Assembly: GCA_013407085.1 (NCBI GenBank)
Contig: JACCGJ010014539.1
Location: 1-64,000, forward strand
Source of the DNA: Atriophallophorus winterbourni
Lineage: Eukaryota > Platyhelminthes > Trematoda > Plagiorchiida > Microphallidae
Direction: 5' to 3'
Length of the DNA: 64,000 nt
Position 1 is the stretch's first letter; each line of letters opens with the position of its first letter. Below, piece after piece: positions 11,433 through 23,960 of the stretch. The notes beneath the pieces were generated by a model, which worked only from the letters and a program-made list of their open reading frames with translations, was not told the DNA's origin and ran no database searches. The translations under genes and the position numbers were made by a program.

Positions 11433-14400
11433 GTGAGTACAAGTTCAGTATTCTGAAACCCTTGTCATTTCGAAATAATTTTAAGCTCACATATCTAGGC
11501 TCAACTATTGCGGATCACATTTCGAAAGACATGGAAATTGAATAGCGGAATGGTAAAGCTGCACCAAGTTTGATTAAGATTTGATTAGGTCCAAACAGTG
11601 CATTCAATCTTTTTCTGGAAATGATAAATGTAAATCCCTCGCAAGTGTCATCATTTTATTGCATTCTCGTGATGTCCGTTGGGATATCCAAGTCTGTCTG
11701 AGCTTAATTTTTAAATGCTTACGCTTTTACATTTCAAGGGAAAATCATACAAGCTTAATTATACAATCCTACAATCCAATCTAATTCTCTCAAACATTTT
11801 CAGATTGCTGGTATCGCAATTTTAACTGTCGGAGCGCTGATGATCTGGGGACAAAGTGTAGTGACCAACTTACTTGACGGTGCCTTGACGCCGTTACTGT
11901 TGCGGTTGACAGTGGCTAAAGACGCCGCAGCAGTGACGGAGTTGATATCAAGAATCCTGACTACCACAGGCATGTACATATTTCAACCTTTTGATGTTTG
12001 TTTGATGGTTCCACACAAATAATGTGACGAATTGTTATGTTTTTTAAAACAATGTTGTTGAAGCTGAGAGAGAGAATGAAATAGATTTATGAGATTCATT
12101 TATTGGCTTGTTCGGGGGCTTCAAAAATCGCTTGAATATGTGGCGAATATAAATGTAATTTATAGCTAAAAAGATTATACTTAAAACTGTATCAAAACGT
12201 GTATATGTTCATAAAACAGTAAATGCTATGTTCTCAACATAAACTGTCATATTAAGTGCAAACAGCGCAGAAGCTATCGCGTTGTGTGAGATTTGCAAGC
12301 AGTAAACACTTATATGTTCATATGAACGAACATTACATTTCACAATTGACTTCCATCGATTTTGTGTATACATATGTACAACACATATTCACCGGTGATA
12401 TTTTGCTTCTGAGGCAATTGCGTTTAAGGGCCAATGTTTAGACAGAATACACATATTCGAATGTTCCCGAATCAAACATGCCGCGATAACTTTCGTTTGT
12501 ACATGACCATCCTCATCCACTTGATTCAACGGAATGCGGAAACACAGTTGGCAAAAGCAATGTAGTGAACCACATTTAAACACACATAAAAATGGGTTAC
12601 ATCACTTGCGTTTCATTATCTGGTCGGTATTTGCATTCGTTTTGTCCACACACAGCCCTCGAGTGTTTTCACATTGATACATTCATCGTGTAGCATCATT
12701 CAGATCGGTATCCTCGTACAATGAGACAATGTAGAAATGTTGAACAATAAAATGTTGTTTTGAATCTACGATAAGTTATCTTAAAAACAGAAAAATAGAA
12801 CCGTATATTTTGAAACATATAACAGATGATAGCAATCTTTATTTTACGTTTAAACCAATTTTTTGTATAACATACGATGCTCAATGTGATAACTTTTCCC
12901 ATGCAACGTACAGCATTACAAATAAATTTGGCATTTTGAGTGATTCAATTTGTAGCCAACATTATCAGCCATATGTAAAACCAAGACCAACAATATGAAG
13001 AATGCATCATTTCAGTGCTCAGTCTTGTAATATAATATTGCATGTATATCCATCTGAGAGTTAACGCCTAATCAAGCATATTTATTATGATACCCGACAG
13101 TACATCTACATACACCAACCATCCCTGGTCTTAAACTCTGATCTCTTCATTAGAGCATGTGAGATAAGTCCATTACTTTGATCAAAGGAGTACAACAATT
13201 CGCAATTGGATGAATTCAGTGACCGGTTGAGACTGAATTCACTCGAAGCAGCACTCGAACAGAGTCAGTGTGAAGAGTCCATTTCTCTATCGATAGATAA
13301 TCTTAGACCATTATTCACAGTTAAATTTCGAACAAAAACGTGGATTAATACTGTTTGTGATTCTGGAAAATTTACATAATCTGATAATGTTTAATACGAC
13401 ACGAGAAACTTGTCGATTTCAAACATGCAGAATCAAAAATGTCCAATTTGTTACTCAATAAATTCTCGTTAATTATAACACTTATTGATGAAAATCATTT
13501 TAATTGCAGCACCGGTTGGTATAGCTTTGTTTGTCTTTGGTTCATGTGTGGCAACCCTCTCTTTAATTGGTTACTTCGGTGCATGCTGTAATATCAAAAT
13601 ACTTCTCGGTGTGGTAAGTTTTATTTGTCCCCATCATAATTCTTATTAACCAAATTATACACAGAATTATATTATAATGTTCCAAATGACGCTACTTTAC
13701 AAAGTTTGACATTAAGAATTATTAATTTTTTCACCAAATCTTCAGTTCATAATCGTGATGTATAAAGTGGAAAATTAAGCTTTGTTTGAAGATAATAAAC
13801 GTTTCTATTAAGAACGGGATTTTACATATGATATACTCGAATGTTCATGGAACATTATTAATTGAATGTTTCTATTTCGCTATTCACCGAGCTTGCATAG
13901 TGGGTTGCGGACGTTTTATCACCAAACAAGATGAAATCATCACCGTAAATTGTTGCGAAGCAAACTGCACTTTATATCACGTTTCTTGTAACCCTGAGCT
14001 GCTTGTCGTACCATCCTTAAGATTCATGCCACACGTGTAGAACTTGCAACAACATTTTGGTCCATAGCTATTGTCCAATTGTATGCGTTGGTTAAGGGAC
14101 TGTGTCTCTGAAAGTCGTGCATCAAGGCTTACCGGTGTATTGCTTGTTCAAACGGTGGCACTTATTGCACATTATTTCCAATAAAATTCATGGCATTTGA
14201 GATTTACGTGTCTTGTCACTCGATAATTGTGGTCGTTTCTTCTAAGGTCAATTGTTGCTCGTGTAGACGTGATCTCAAACTTCTTCATGTCTGCCCGACG
14301 AAATGCATTTCAAAATCTTTAAAAAACGCATGCTATTGGACAGCACCCACGGACCAATGAGATCTCGCTTGTTCTGCATGCGACAAAGGATTCGAAACTT

Positions 14401-17400
14401 TCGTATGACAAGCACCTCCCAGACACGCATAAATATTTAGTATAAAGGGAATACACTCTGAAGCCATTTGGCTTTGCGATACATTACGGTGACGATGTCG
14501 AAATTTGCGCAACGTACGATACAAGCTCGGTGTTAATCAAAAAATGTACAAAACATAAATGACGTATCAACAAAAAACAGCACAATATATTAATTTATAA
14601 TCAATTGTTTTCTGATCTTTCCAAAGAATCATGATTTAAGTCTAATATTTTAATGAACTTTCTTGAGAACATACTTTAAAATCCAAAATTAACGGTTATT
14701 TCGTGTGTCAAAACCAGCTAACATTGATTACAAGTCGTCTAAATCAAGATCCACAATCGATCAACTAAAGTATAATTCTTACTTGCAGTCTGTTTATAAT
14801 CACACACAGAGTATTTAATCCATCTCATTCAAATTCGCAGTATGCTGCAGTCGTGGGGATCATTGGACTGGGTGCATTAGTCTGCGTGATTTACTACTTT
14901 GCACAAAGAAAACAGGTGAGCGGAAAAACTAAATTTTGCAATGATCAAAACTGAGTCACAAATTTTACTGAACACAAACTTTGTAATAGTCTGCCACTGA
15001 TGGACAAGGTTGACACAAACCAAGCTGTTGTTTTACATGTGCTTACACAGGTGAATGCAGCACTAAAACTGCCGAGGAGTGTGCTCGATTAAAACGCGTG
15101 CAAATGAGAATTATTGAGCAAAAAATTGGGTTCAATTCACGTGCTAGTTTGCGGGCACTTGTTATCGAACAACCTGGCCATGCCAACCATATCCGATAGT
15201 AAAATAATATTCACACTATGCTTAAAATTTCTTCCCATTTTCAAGTCATTCACATCTTAATCTTATTTCGAGCTTGATAAGTGAGTAACGGATATTCATA
15301 CAAATTGGTCCTTTTGCTGAACAGGTTTACGAATGTTAAATATTTTTTTCTGAAATAATAATAATAAAAATAGCGTAGGCAAACTATGCCACATATAGAA
15401 GTGGTATTTTATTGTTTTTCCACAATGTTTGAATGTTCATATTATCTCCATTTCTATTCCATATGAAACTATGTTTGATTCGCTGCCGATGTTATATTTT
15501 CATGATTATGTGCCAAAATGATGGTAGCAAAATTCATTCGAATACACTGTTCACAAAGTGAACTATGGTTCATTATTAATTGATTGATTGAAATTAAAAT
15601 CGAATAAAATGAATAGAGATCAATTTATTCTGTATGAAATTGCATCTACAGCTTACAATTGGGAAAGGCTTAATATATCTAGAAATTAGCTATCCTATGA
15701 TTTTGAGTTAAACTAGGTCGTCAAAATACCGCCGTGACTATTAAATATGCTACATTGGATACAAGAAAATGAATGTTGAAACTGGATCTTTAACAAGATT
15801 TTGCAATCTTTTTTATTAGGTAATGACTCAATTTTAGTGTAGCTGGGACGTAGACAAAACTACCTCATTTACAATTTAATAAAATTATTGTGTCATGAGC
15901 TGGTGACTACAATTCTGGATGGCGCTAAATTTAAACGAAATAATCATGTGGACCGGATTTGCTATATGTGGTGTATAGTGAGAAATTCATTGTCAAGCTG
16001 CGTGGGCTTCTGTTATATCCACAAACAATGTTGACCCCCAGACAACAAGAGAAGAAATATCACACGTGCATTTGAGTCATTATTGTGTGCTGAATATATA
16101 CAAAATGGTATTAAACAGATCAATAATTTCAACTGAGTTGGTTAACAGTAAATCATTGAAGTGTCAGTATTTACCTTGAAAAAATAGATAAGTAAATTTG
16201 GAGCTTCCGGCAATCGAAATAAAAATATATTGTCTGTGAAAAAATAAATATGATACGAAACATAAAACTGTACAAAGCACTACATAGCCAACACCCGTTT
16301 AGTCTTTTTATTAGGTAATGACTCAATTTTAGTGTAGTTGGGACGTAGACAAATCTACCTCAATTACAATTTATTAAAATTAATGTGTCATGAGCTGGCA
16401 ACTACAATTCTAGATGGCGCTATATTTTAAAGAAATAATCATGTGGATCGGATTTTGCTGTTGTCGTTTGTTGCCGTTTGTTAAATTTACATGATTAAAG
16501 AGCTGAGCTTTCTAAACCGCAATTCGTGAAAACTAGCAGTTTAGGTTCAGATTGAATGCATTGATCTATGTTAATCCTAAGTTGAATAGTCTTGATAATC
16601 GTGTGATTTTTCATCTGACGATGAGTGGTAATCAAATCGATAATTTCAGAAAACCACTTGCTTCTACACTAATAATCGAGCGTTGTTTTATTATGTTTGT
16701 CCTAAAGTTTATTTGAAGTGAGAAATTCCATTATCAATATACGTGAGAATGCAATTATAATACTAAATACAATTAAATTAACACCATGTGTGACGAAATA
16801 TTCACAACTACTTAATCACACTAAATTACAAATTACAAATTACAAAATTATTTTTTTAGGTCGAGGATTATATCGCGGATGAGTATTTGAAAAGCGTGAA
16901 GCGCTACGAATCAATAAAAATCAACAATGTGGATAGTTTGCTAATACTTCTTGTTCAGTCTAGGGTGAGTCACCAAATGAACTGGCGGTTTAATGTTTGA
17001 TTATAAGAAAGTTCATTTCGCAACACTTTTGAAATGCTTAGTTTTTTAATGAAAAAACCATAAATTTATCTTGAAAATATCAAAAGTTTGTACAGCACCA
17101 GATGATATACGTATAAAAGATAAACAAATCATAAAATCATGTTTGTGTCGATGAGTAAATGTAATTACAAGTATGACATGGAACAGGAAAATGTTAACCC
17201 TAAATACATGTTTCTGTAAATTTGTTTTTAACACATTGTGTGTGCCAAACAGAAGCAATACGAAACAAATTATCAGCTAACTGTGAAGACAGAATTTTAT
17301 TCAAAACAAAAGATCGTAGTAAAATGCTCATTTGCATCCATTTTCGTCGCTCATACACCCCGCGACCGGTTTCGTGTTGTTTTAATTCATCAGGTAGGGA

Positions 17401-20400
17401 CAGTAAGATCAGCATTCGCATTCGCTCGAACCAGTAAAGGAATAGTAACCAAGGAGCGCTTGTATGCCACTGTTGTATAAGGCTGGTGCGAACAACCTGT
17501 TCAATCACGTGTCCAAACACATGTATAATTGTGTTACACCCATAACCATGAACCAAAATGCTCATTTGCATGAAATTGCATCACACACACCCCATGTCCG
17601 GATATGAGGCTGCGTGAGTTGAAAGTTGGAAGGATCCAGTAACAAAATGCACCATAATTACACTGGCTCGTCTCACAGGCGCATGTGGTCCCGAAAATCA
17701 ATTCGTACTGAAATCAAGTTCAAAAAGGGAAGTGCTAGGAGGCCCTATTCCTAACGAATAAAACACCCCGAATGATCAGACTAAAAATCGACATAACAAT
17801 TCATCAAATCGGTTTTGACATTGATTGATGTTTACAATAATTATCGACATATTATCGACCAACATACTAGGAACATTTTATGACCATTATTGAAGTGCTC
17901 ACGTCCCTTGCACTGACAAACTATAATCGGCTTCTGGCTGTTTGCCGTCATCAGGTGGAGATAAAAAGATTAGTTTCGGTTAAACTTGGAATAGTGGATA
18001 AACAACGGTAAACAAAGATATTCTTCAATGCTACTGTGAAGCATCGCTATTCGAACATCATATTTGTTTCTTAGATCCTTAGTCAACACTGACATATAAA
18101 TTTAACTGTTTCACTACTTTTTAACTGTGTCAAGGCTCACTGAACCTGATCTTGTTGTCGCTATATATAGCGATATCTTCCTAAAGCCAGTTGAACCATT
18201 ATCATTGGTACGGCCAAATCATGAACCTACATAATCAACTCTGGACAAACCAAGACCGCTCAAAATCAGGATCAACAAGGAGGGGGACCTAGAAAACATG
18301 TTACTAGCCGTTTTCTTTTTCGTGTGGAATGTTCGGAGACCACTACAAGGACCTTCGCTCATGTACTCTTGTGAGAAATAGCCCGAAATCTCAGCAGCAA
18401 CCCTGAACGAAGAAAGAGGATTTTCAAAGTTTAATTCTATGTGACTCCCAGGACCTGACGGAGCGAATGTTGAAGCAGTTCAGCGCAAACACGATCATCT
18501 TCAATGGAGATTCCTCAGTGACACCATTGGCTTGCATGATGTAGCTGTGACAGACACGCTCCACATCCAAAATCTACGACGGAAAATTAGACTAAGCGCA
18601 TCGAAACTTCATATCGCACAAATAGATGCAATAGAACGTTAAATAAGAACACCAATAAGTAAATCAGTAGCTGACGTGCAGAAACTATAGATCAATATAT
18701 TACAACAGTACAGCCCCAAAACGATCAGGCACCCTAGCGAGCAAAACACCCCTTAACTGCCGAAACGAGAGTAGTTACCTTAACAGGTTTTCCGCACTCC
18801 GCAAGCCCACTTTCAGACACCCCATCCTAAAAATACCTTCACATCAATTTATGAGCAACACACTTCCTACATTGTATTAAATAACGCAACAATCGTTTAA
18901 GAAACCAGCTAAATTTCAGGGTATTCATGAAATTAATTTTCTGATTTTTTGCTTCTAATAGCTGAAGTGTTGTGGAGTCGACAGTGCAAATGAATTTGAA
19001 AACAGGGCAAATATCGATTTCTATGGTGGCAAAGAGATTCCCAGTGAGTACTTATCTTTCGTATATTAAAATAAACCTCTTTGAATTCGCTAATCATGAT
19101 ACCGCTTTTTCTTACATGAATTCGCGAAATGTAATGGTCAAACGTAAATAATCTTCAAGAATTGTGAACATCAAGTCAGCATCGCGCACTTAGGGTGGAT
19201 TGATATTTCAACTTGCCGGCGGATATATCTGTGTTTCATTTTGTGGTTTCGTCAGAACAATTTGAACAATTAACGTCAAATCTCAAGTTCCAAAAATATA
19301 TTCATTCAGCTTCTCAAATAAAAGTAAATTCATAATTCTCAATTAGGAGAATGCATAACGTTTCATTATGAGAACTATTTAGAAAATGAGTCGAGTGACC
19401 GGTTCCAAAATGACAAAAATGATGTGTTATTAGTTCAACTACGAAACATTTGAATCTACATTTCGGATTAGTAACAAATCGTCAACGTAGGATTTAAATT
19501 CCACCTCATTGGGTAGTGATCATTCTAAATTTTCCAAAACCAGAGCAGCAATTTGCACCTAGCATATTTGTCTCTCGTACACAAATATGAATTCCAGTGT
19601 CGGCGATATAATGATTTATTGCGAAGTACAATACGGTGATGCGAGCATGAATTGTCTTGACGTATTTATTGTGTGAGCGATTTGATGAAAGCCTTGCGTG
19701 TCCTAATCGAAATGATATTACTTCATCAGTGCAAATAACTTGAATCGGATCCCTGTGTATGTCAAAGCATTACATGCCCATTGGCTTAACACATCTACGA
19801 CAGAAGTCTCGCGAGTTTAGAGCGCTTTCTCGTGCTGGTCTTCAATAACAAAGGAATACAAATTCAATTCTTGTTTAGCATTCCTCCACAGTCTTAAATC
19901 ATGCGGATTCTGATTATTTTTCCCTCCCTAATGACTTCAAACAGCACACAAAGTTTGTTGTGCGTTTGGGTGATGAAAATGCAACGAATACAGGATTTTA
20001 TCTAAAAATTATGTAACAATCTTTAAAAATAATGGATTTTCAAGCACGTCTATTTAACCAACTTTGAATGAATCAAATTTATAGTATCTTGCTATTTTAC
20101 TGATAAAGAAACACGGGTAAAGCTGATTTATGGGTATATTATATTCCGCTCAAGGAATTGATTGTACAAACAAAGTTCGTATCAAATAGTCAACGATTGA
20201 TTTTTCACGATTGTGACTCGAGCTGATAAGCAATAGAATGCAATAATCAGAAGACGTCACGTTCGAGACCGATGTTTGATGGTAAAATCTCATCACCAGT
20301 GAGAAATATTCAACAAATTATCAAGGGAGCGCTTGGAGAAATTAACAGCGACACAAATATCACGATAATATACGAAATGTTTGTCGCCTGCTAACTTACG

Positions 20401-20849
20401 TCTACAAACAAACAACTGACTCGTCTTAAAGATAATTTTTTTCAAAATTGCTCCAATTTTCAACATCAGTTTTTACGCTTCTTCTTTTTGTTGTTGTAGG
20501 AGTCAATACTCCAGTTGCCTGTTGCAAAATGTCAGACACGTACGCTTTACTTGACGAAAATTGCCCCGCAATGGCAACGGATGATAATAGTTACAAGTCG
20601 CAACCGTGTAGACAAAAACTCCAAGAGAATGTGATTCCCTACTTGGATTATGCGGCATATGGGTTGATCGGTTTATTCCTAGTACTCGTAAGTTACATAA
20701 AATGAAATACTATTTTACTATTATTATTATTAATAATATTATTATTATTATTATTTTAAAAATTATATAACCTTATTATTATTTTTTAATTATTTCAGCT
20801 CATACTCATGCTTTTTACGCTCGTGACCATCTATGTTGATGTTATCTAA
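11376..20849 (+). CDS. Tetraspanin, eight coding exons, complete
   Basis: Joined exons 11,376-11,432, 11,804-11,969, 13,510-13,613, 14,841-14,915, 16,860-16,964, 18,962-19,043, 20,500-20,687 and 20,799-20,849 give 828 bases, 275 codons plus TAA, with every phase matching. Four hydrophobic segments lie at about residues 7-29, 76-97, 110-131 and 248-270. GACC follows TM2. The large loop (about 132-245) has CCG at 172-174, a second CC at 204-205, and single cysteines at 218 and 233: six cysteines, a standard tetraspanin pattern. Tails are short (N-terminal MICNCPC, C-terminal VDVI). Tetraspanins organise membrane microdomains; in flukes many are tegument surface proteins, but that role here is inference. 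Intron 2 uses a GC donor; introns 4 and 5 hold repeats. The start is the first ATG after an acceptor and leads straight into TM1. Confidence 0.93.
11804..11969 (+). CDS. Tetraspanin exon 2 (GC donor)
   Basis: Acceptor acattttcag. The exon encodes the rest of TM1 and the small extracellular loop. It must end after ACAG at 11,969 to keep frame with exon 3 (split alanine, phase 1), and the next bases are gcatgt, a GC donor. No GT position nearby keeps the frame. Confidence 0.87.
13510..13613 (+). CDS. Tetraspanin exon 3
   Basis: Encodes TM2 and the inner loop (PVGIALFVFG ... GYFGACCN). Acceptor taattgcag, donor gtaagt at 13,614, phase 1 in and 0 out. The GACC cysteines after TM2 are likely palmitoylation sites, as in other tetraspanins. 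Confidence 0.9.
14841..14915 (+). CDS. Tetraspanin exon 4
   Basis: Encodes TM3 (YAAVVGIIGLGALVCVIYYF) and the start of the large loop. Acceptor aaattcgcag, donor gtgagc, phase 0 to 0, 25 codons. Confidence 0.9.
15811..15960. repeat. ~150 bp direct repeat in tetraspanin intron 4, copy 1
   Basis: Runs from ttttattaggtaatgactc to atgtggaccggattt and recurs at 16,306-16,454 with about a dozen differences. It is non-coding, a likely local duplication or two insertions of one short repeat. Confidence 0.85.
16306..16454. repeat. ~150 bp direct repeat in tetraspanin intron 4, copy 2
   Basis: Second copy of 15,811-15,960, about 495 bp downstream in the same orientation. Confidence 0.85.
16860..16964 (+). 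CDS. Tetraspanin exon 5
   Basis: Encodes 35 residues of the large loop before the CCG motif, largely helical and charged (VEDYIADEYLKSVKRYES). Acceptor tttttttag, donor gtgagt, phase 0 to 0. Confidence 0.88.
17321..17620 (-). ncRNA. Hammerhead-like repeat, head-to-tail dimer, in tetraspanin intron 5
   Basis: The marker aaaatgctcatttgcat occurs at 17,321 and again at 17,555, a 234 bp period. The first unit carries, on the minus strand, CUGAUGA (revcomp of 17,387-17,393), GAAA (17,070 + 300 region: revcomp of 17,370-17,373), ACCGGU (17,365-17,370) and C at 17,364, giving a GUC triplet. Stem I can form from GTCCCTAC with GCGGGG (5 of 6 pairs). Stem II is decayed. The second unit's core (near 17,590-17,620) is badly worn. 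Confidence 0.65.
17890..18115 (-). ncRNA. Hammerhead-like repeat, mutated core
   Basis: The minus strand has CUGAUGA (revcomp of 17,948-17,954) and a stem II of GGC-AAACA-GCC, but GAAG in place of GAAA, so cleavage is not expected. The family tail (aacttggaatagtggataaacaacggtaaac) follows on the + strand. Confidence 0.55.
18230..18840 (+). other. Possible LINE debris in tetraspanin intron 5
   Basis: A + strand frame near 18,246-18,300 reads KPRPLKIRINKEGDLENMLL, reminiscent of the RPLK segment of LINE ORF1 proteins. Further scattered frames follow (for example DLTERMLKQFSANTIIFNGD). All are interrupted by stops. Weakly supported. Confidence 0.3.
18962..19043 (+). CDS. Tetraspanin exon 6 (CCG motif)
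   Basis: Begins LKCCGVDS, the hallmark tetraspanin motif in the large loop. Acceptor cttctaatag, donor gtgagt at 19,044, phase 0 in and 1 out. The split codon with exon 7 is AGA (Arg). Confidence 0.93.
19044..20499. other. Tetraspanin intron 6, nothing recognised
   Basis: I see no ORF of note, no ribozyme repeat and no recognisable transposon fragment in this 1.46 kb intron. Confidence 0.5.
20500..20687 (+). CDS. Tetraspanin exon 7
   Basis: Encodes the distal large loop with the remaining four cysteines (PVACCK, ENCPA, QPCRQ) and the first half of TM4. Acceptor ttgttgttgtag, donor gtaagt, phase 1 to 0. An ATG-led reading from 20,448 would include intron sequence and is not the true start. 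Confidence 0.92.
20706..20790. repeat. (TTA/TTATTA)n low-complexity filling tetraspanin intron 7
   Basis: The 111 bp last intron consists almost wholly of tandem tta/att triplets with a short inverted half (ttattattaataat). A simple microsatellite. Confidence 0.9.
20799..20849 (+). CDS. Tetraspanin exon 8, terminal
   Basis: Encodes LILMLFTLVTIYVDVI and TAA: the rest of TM4 with a four-residue tail. Acceptor tatttcag. No clear AATAAA was found in the next 300 bases, so the transcript end is not placed. Confidence 0.9.
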   Translation, partial: LILMLFTLVTIYVDVI

Positions 20850-21213
20850 TTGTGGACGATACCTCGCGTAGCATGACGTGTTATTTCGACTTTAAGCAGT
20901 CACTTTCATGTTGATTTTGCTCTTGTTCTGTTTTATTTAACTCGATTGCTAAACATTAATGCAAGCCCTAATGTTCGCATCATTTGCGCTAAAATATATT
21001 TTTTGCCAACAGTTTTTATTTGATTTATTTTGATTTTAAGATAATACTCCGGGTTTGAATTAACATTTCACTCGAAGTCGTAATTCGGAAAATATTATTG
21101 CCCACTCCTATTAAAAAGACAAGTAACCAAGGTTGTTATAGCCTAAGCGGTTTTGGGGATAAGCTCCCAATTCTAAGAATGCACTAATATAGTGTGTCTC
21201 ATATTCACTAACA

Positions 21214-21567
21214 ATGCCTCTAACAATCAAGTCTAACTCAGGTCATCCATGCGTGGTACTGTGTGAACTGAACAGAACTAAACTGCTTCTACCGACAAGA
21301 GATTGGGCACAGACGGCTTGTTGGCAGCTTAATATCATTATGCTTCTGGCAGCTACAGTTCCTACGTTCGTGAAGGGTCTCCAACTAAGCAAAGGAAACG
21401 CCTTAACTAAAACCTCCACTGCCTTATGGTTACATCCAATTAAGAAAAGGCTTCAGGTGGCAACCTCAATGAAAGTTCCGGCGACGGAGTCCCGTGTGGC
21501 TGCACGGAGTTGTACTCAACTCCGTCCTGGCAACACCTGCTTTGACAATGTTGCCACTGATGACTGA
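21214..21567. other. Unassigned 117-codon ORF in less AT-rich DNA
   Basis: An ATG-led + strand frame of 117 codons lies about 365 bp after the tetraspanin stop. Composition is less AT-rich than the surroundings. The segment gttgtactcaactccgtcctgg resembles 40,890-40,915, suggesting a dispersed repeat. I recognise no protein family and no splice context. Confidence 0.3.
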
Positions 21568-21604
21568 AGTGGAAGCACTCGCAGCATGACAACAACAACT
21601 TCTT

Positions 21605-21777
21605 CATGTTCTTTGTGAGAACCTTATATTACAGTGGCATACAAGTTTAACTTTGTTTACCGCTTTTCCACTGTTTCATGGCTCATTGAACCTAATTTCA
21701 CTGTCTCCACTTGATGACGGCAAACAGCCAGAAACCGGTAGTGGTGTGTAAGAGATGAAGATGTGAGCACCACAATA
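21605..21777 (+). ncRNA. Hammerhead-like repeat downstream of tetraspanin
   Basis: UUGAUGA (21,711-21,717; first core base changed from C to U), stem II GGC-AAACA-GCC, GAAA (21,731-21,734), ACCGGU, A (21,740), then GTGG, which pairs with CCAC at 21,707-21,710. It ends in the family end gtgagcaccacaat. All elements are in place except the first core base. Confidence 0.65.
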
Positions 21778-21859
21778 CGTTGTTTTTTTTATGTAATTAG
21801 TCTGAGGTACATCTCGTCGCTCCAATGGTTTTTTGTATTTCCTGACGACGTCTCGAACG

Positions 21860-23030
21860 TCAAGGACGTAAGAAATCAGCTGTTATAATCGATGAGCTGG
21901 AAAAGGCTGGAGTTTGCTGCGGCTGTTCTCAAAGGAACGATTTTAATAACGGATATAGATTACGCAGTTTTTGAAAGAAAGGGACTTTGATTGAATTTGA
22001 CTCTATGGAGTTAGTTGCCCATGCAAAAAAGTTAACTCGAAGTAACAGAACTCAGAAGCAGTACTAATACTAATACGTTAGTCAAAGTTTACGCACTGAC
22101 ACTGTATGTGACGCCTGCTGAAAAAGTCACTTTTATCACAATTTCACAACAATCCTCATAAACGTGCCTCTAATAAACTGAGTGATTTCAATGCCAGAGT
22201 TGGTGCAGATGCGATCCAATTAAAAACTGTATCAAAAGGGTTTGTGTAGATAGAATCTTAGCAAAGCCTTGGCATCGGATTTATCTCATCCTCGTTATAC
22301 GCGTTTATATGAGATGCGTACTCCTCAAATGATTACATGAATGCGCAAACCGTGTCACAGCCTATTCCGTGGTTTTTATAAAACTGACGTTTTACCAGAC
22401 GAAAGTTCCCTACACATAATTGTTTTTTTCTAAGACGACGCGAGAGCTCACCCGAATAATGCTTTGGTTTTGAACGTGCCATCTCAGCTAAGGCCAACAA
22501 AGCAACTCCAAACGAATCAGCTTATAAAATATGAAAATTGCAGAATACTGCATACGCCAAGCTGCTAATTATTTATGATCTAAAGAAACCTCAAAGAAGC
22601 AACCGTTCGAAGCCATAGCCCCTGCTAAAAATAAACTCATGGGTGAGAAACGGTTACATGTTCCAATGGATGAAAGCAGATGAAAATTTACTACTTCTTA
22701 GTGCAGCCAAAATATTATATAGCACAGTGCTAGGCGATCTGAAACGACTATTAGACTAAACTTATTTTATAAGCCGATTTTATTGATTTAACGTAGACAA
22801 TCGACTACGTCAGCAGGCAGGGCCTTTTCAAAAGTCTTGCTTCTATAGTCAAGCCGCCAAGACTGCTCAAAATCGTTATTTCATTTCACTTTGGCATAAA
22901 TAGTTCAGTTCATTTTCACCTTCGCAGCGCAGATCCTTAGAAATTTGCCGAAGCATCAAATAATTATGAGTCCGTGTATCTTGGTTTTCAGTAAATCTTT
23001 GCACTGCTGCTGAAGCACGTATTTAGGATG
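21860..23030 (+). pseudogene. Non-LTR retrotransposon (endonuclease plus RT start), degenerate
   Basis: The best block is 22,775-22,900: ADFIDLT, a stop, then TIDYVSRQGLFKSLASIVKP, matching the LINE RT motif A context FxDLTKAFDTVSRxGLW. PPRLLKIVISFH follows. The key aspartate of KAFD is kept in the altered TIDYV. Near 22,990 FALLLKHVF matches the FAxLLKHAF stretch that in these RTs lies after the conserved VKQGC motif, so an internal deletion is likely. Upstream, 21,880-22,400 shows endonuclease-like pieces (ELEKAGVCCGCSQ, SHPRYTRLYEM). Stops and frameshifts throughout. Confidence 0.62.
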
Positions 23031-23221
23031 AAATCACAAGTATAAAAACGACCCAAAATTTACAATTCCGGGTCATGGAAACAAGTGGAACCTCGATACC
23101 GGGGGTTGCTGTATATGCTAATTTCAGATAACATTATAACATGAAGCAAAAATGCAGAAATAATCGATATTGATAAACTAAATTGTGAACACCGAATTGT
23201 ATCTGAATTGACGCAAGTGTT

Positions 23222-23960
23222 ATGAAACTTCATCACAAAAACGACATGAAAAACAAAGGCCAAAAGAAATTTAAGTTTATGAAACAACTGAGCGAAATAA
23301 GACGAACAAGCATGTATCACTATAAACAGATTCGAAGGATTAACCAAAATACAGAAAGAAAATATCCAAATGCGCTTCATGTTTTATTTGCCAGGAGGAC
23401 CAAACTAAACGTTATTAGAAGAGCTGTGAAGAAACTTGTTATATCTAGTGATAGATTCGAAACATTCCGTCTGCCCTGTTGAACAATGTTTGCAGTAATT
23501 GAATGATGTGAATGTAGAAAATGAACTAAATATGTCTTTTGACGTAACAGCTTTATTCATTTTCATCGACGGAACACTCGGAAAGTCGACGATATCAACT
23601 TCACTCAGTGGAAAAAGGAACGAAACATAATGGAATTCGTTTAGCACACGGGAGTGTAATGCTACTGATCGTAATCAAAGCACTTCAAGTTCAATGGAAA
23701 GATATGTGACACATGCGAGAAACGCCGATGGAATAATCTATTTCCAGCCTAGTTTCTGAATCAGTTATATAACGATCTGAACAAAATCCCACGGAAGATA
23801 TGTATCGTCTACGTAGACCACACGTTCGTGGTTATGAAAAGAACCGTACTGGTGGAATCACATTGACTGCTAAATTGTGTATTGACTCAAATCAAATTTA
23901 CAAAGGAAACTGAAGATGTTCTCTGTTTACCGATTCACCACACAAAAACAATTAGCGAAT
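23222..23960 (+). pseudogene. Penelope-like retroelement RT fragment with YVDH catalytic box
   Basis: In order: an N-terminal block RKYPNALHVLFARRTKLNVI (also in the copy at about 30,490-30,620), MSFDVTALFIFIDGTLGKS near 23,530-23,590 (RT motif A, aspartate retained), IVYVDHTFVVMKR at 23,804-23,842, and IKFTKETE near 23,890. This matches the Penelope-like order SFDV..LFT, RYVDDTF, I.FT.E.E. The catalytic YVDD is YVDH, so the second aspartate is lost, and frameshifts split the pieces. No GIY-YIG endonuclease follows. Confidence 0.75.

Noticed and set aside
17200..17571. 123-codon minus ORF and two + ORFs in tetraspanin intron 5
   Set aside because: They fall in the hammerhead repeat dimer; the same repeat elsewhere does not keep the frame.
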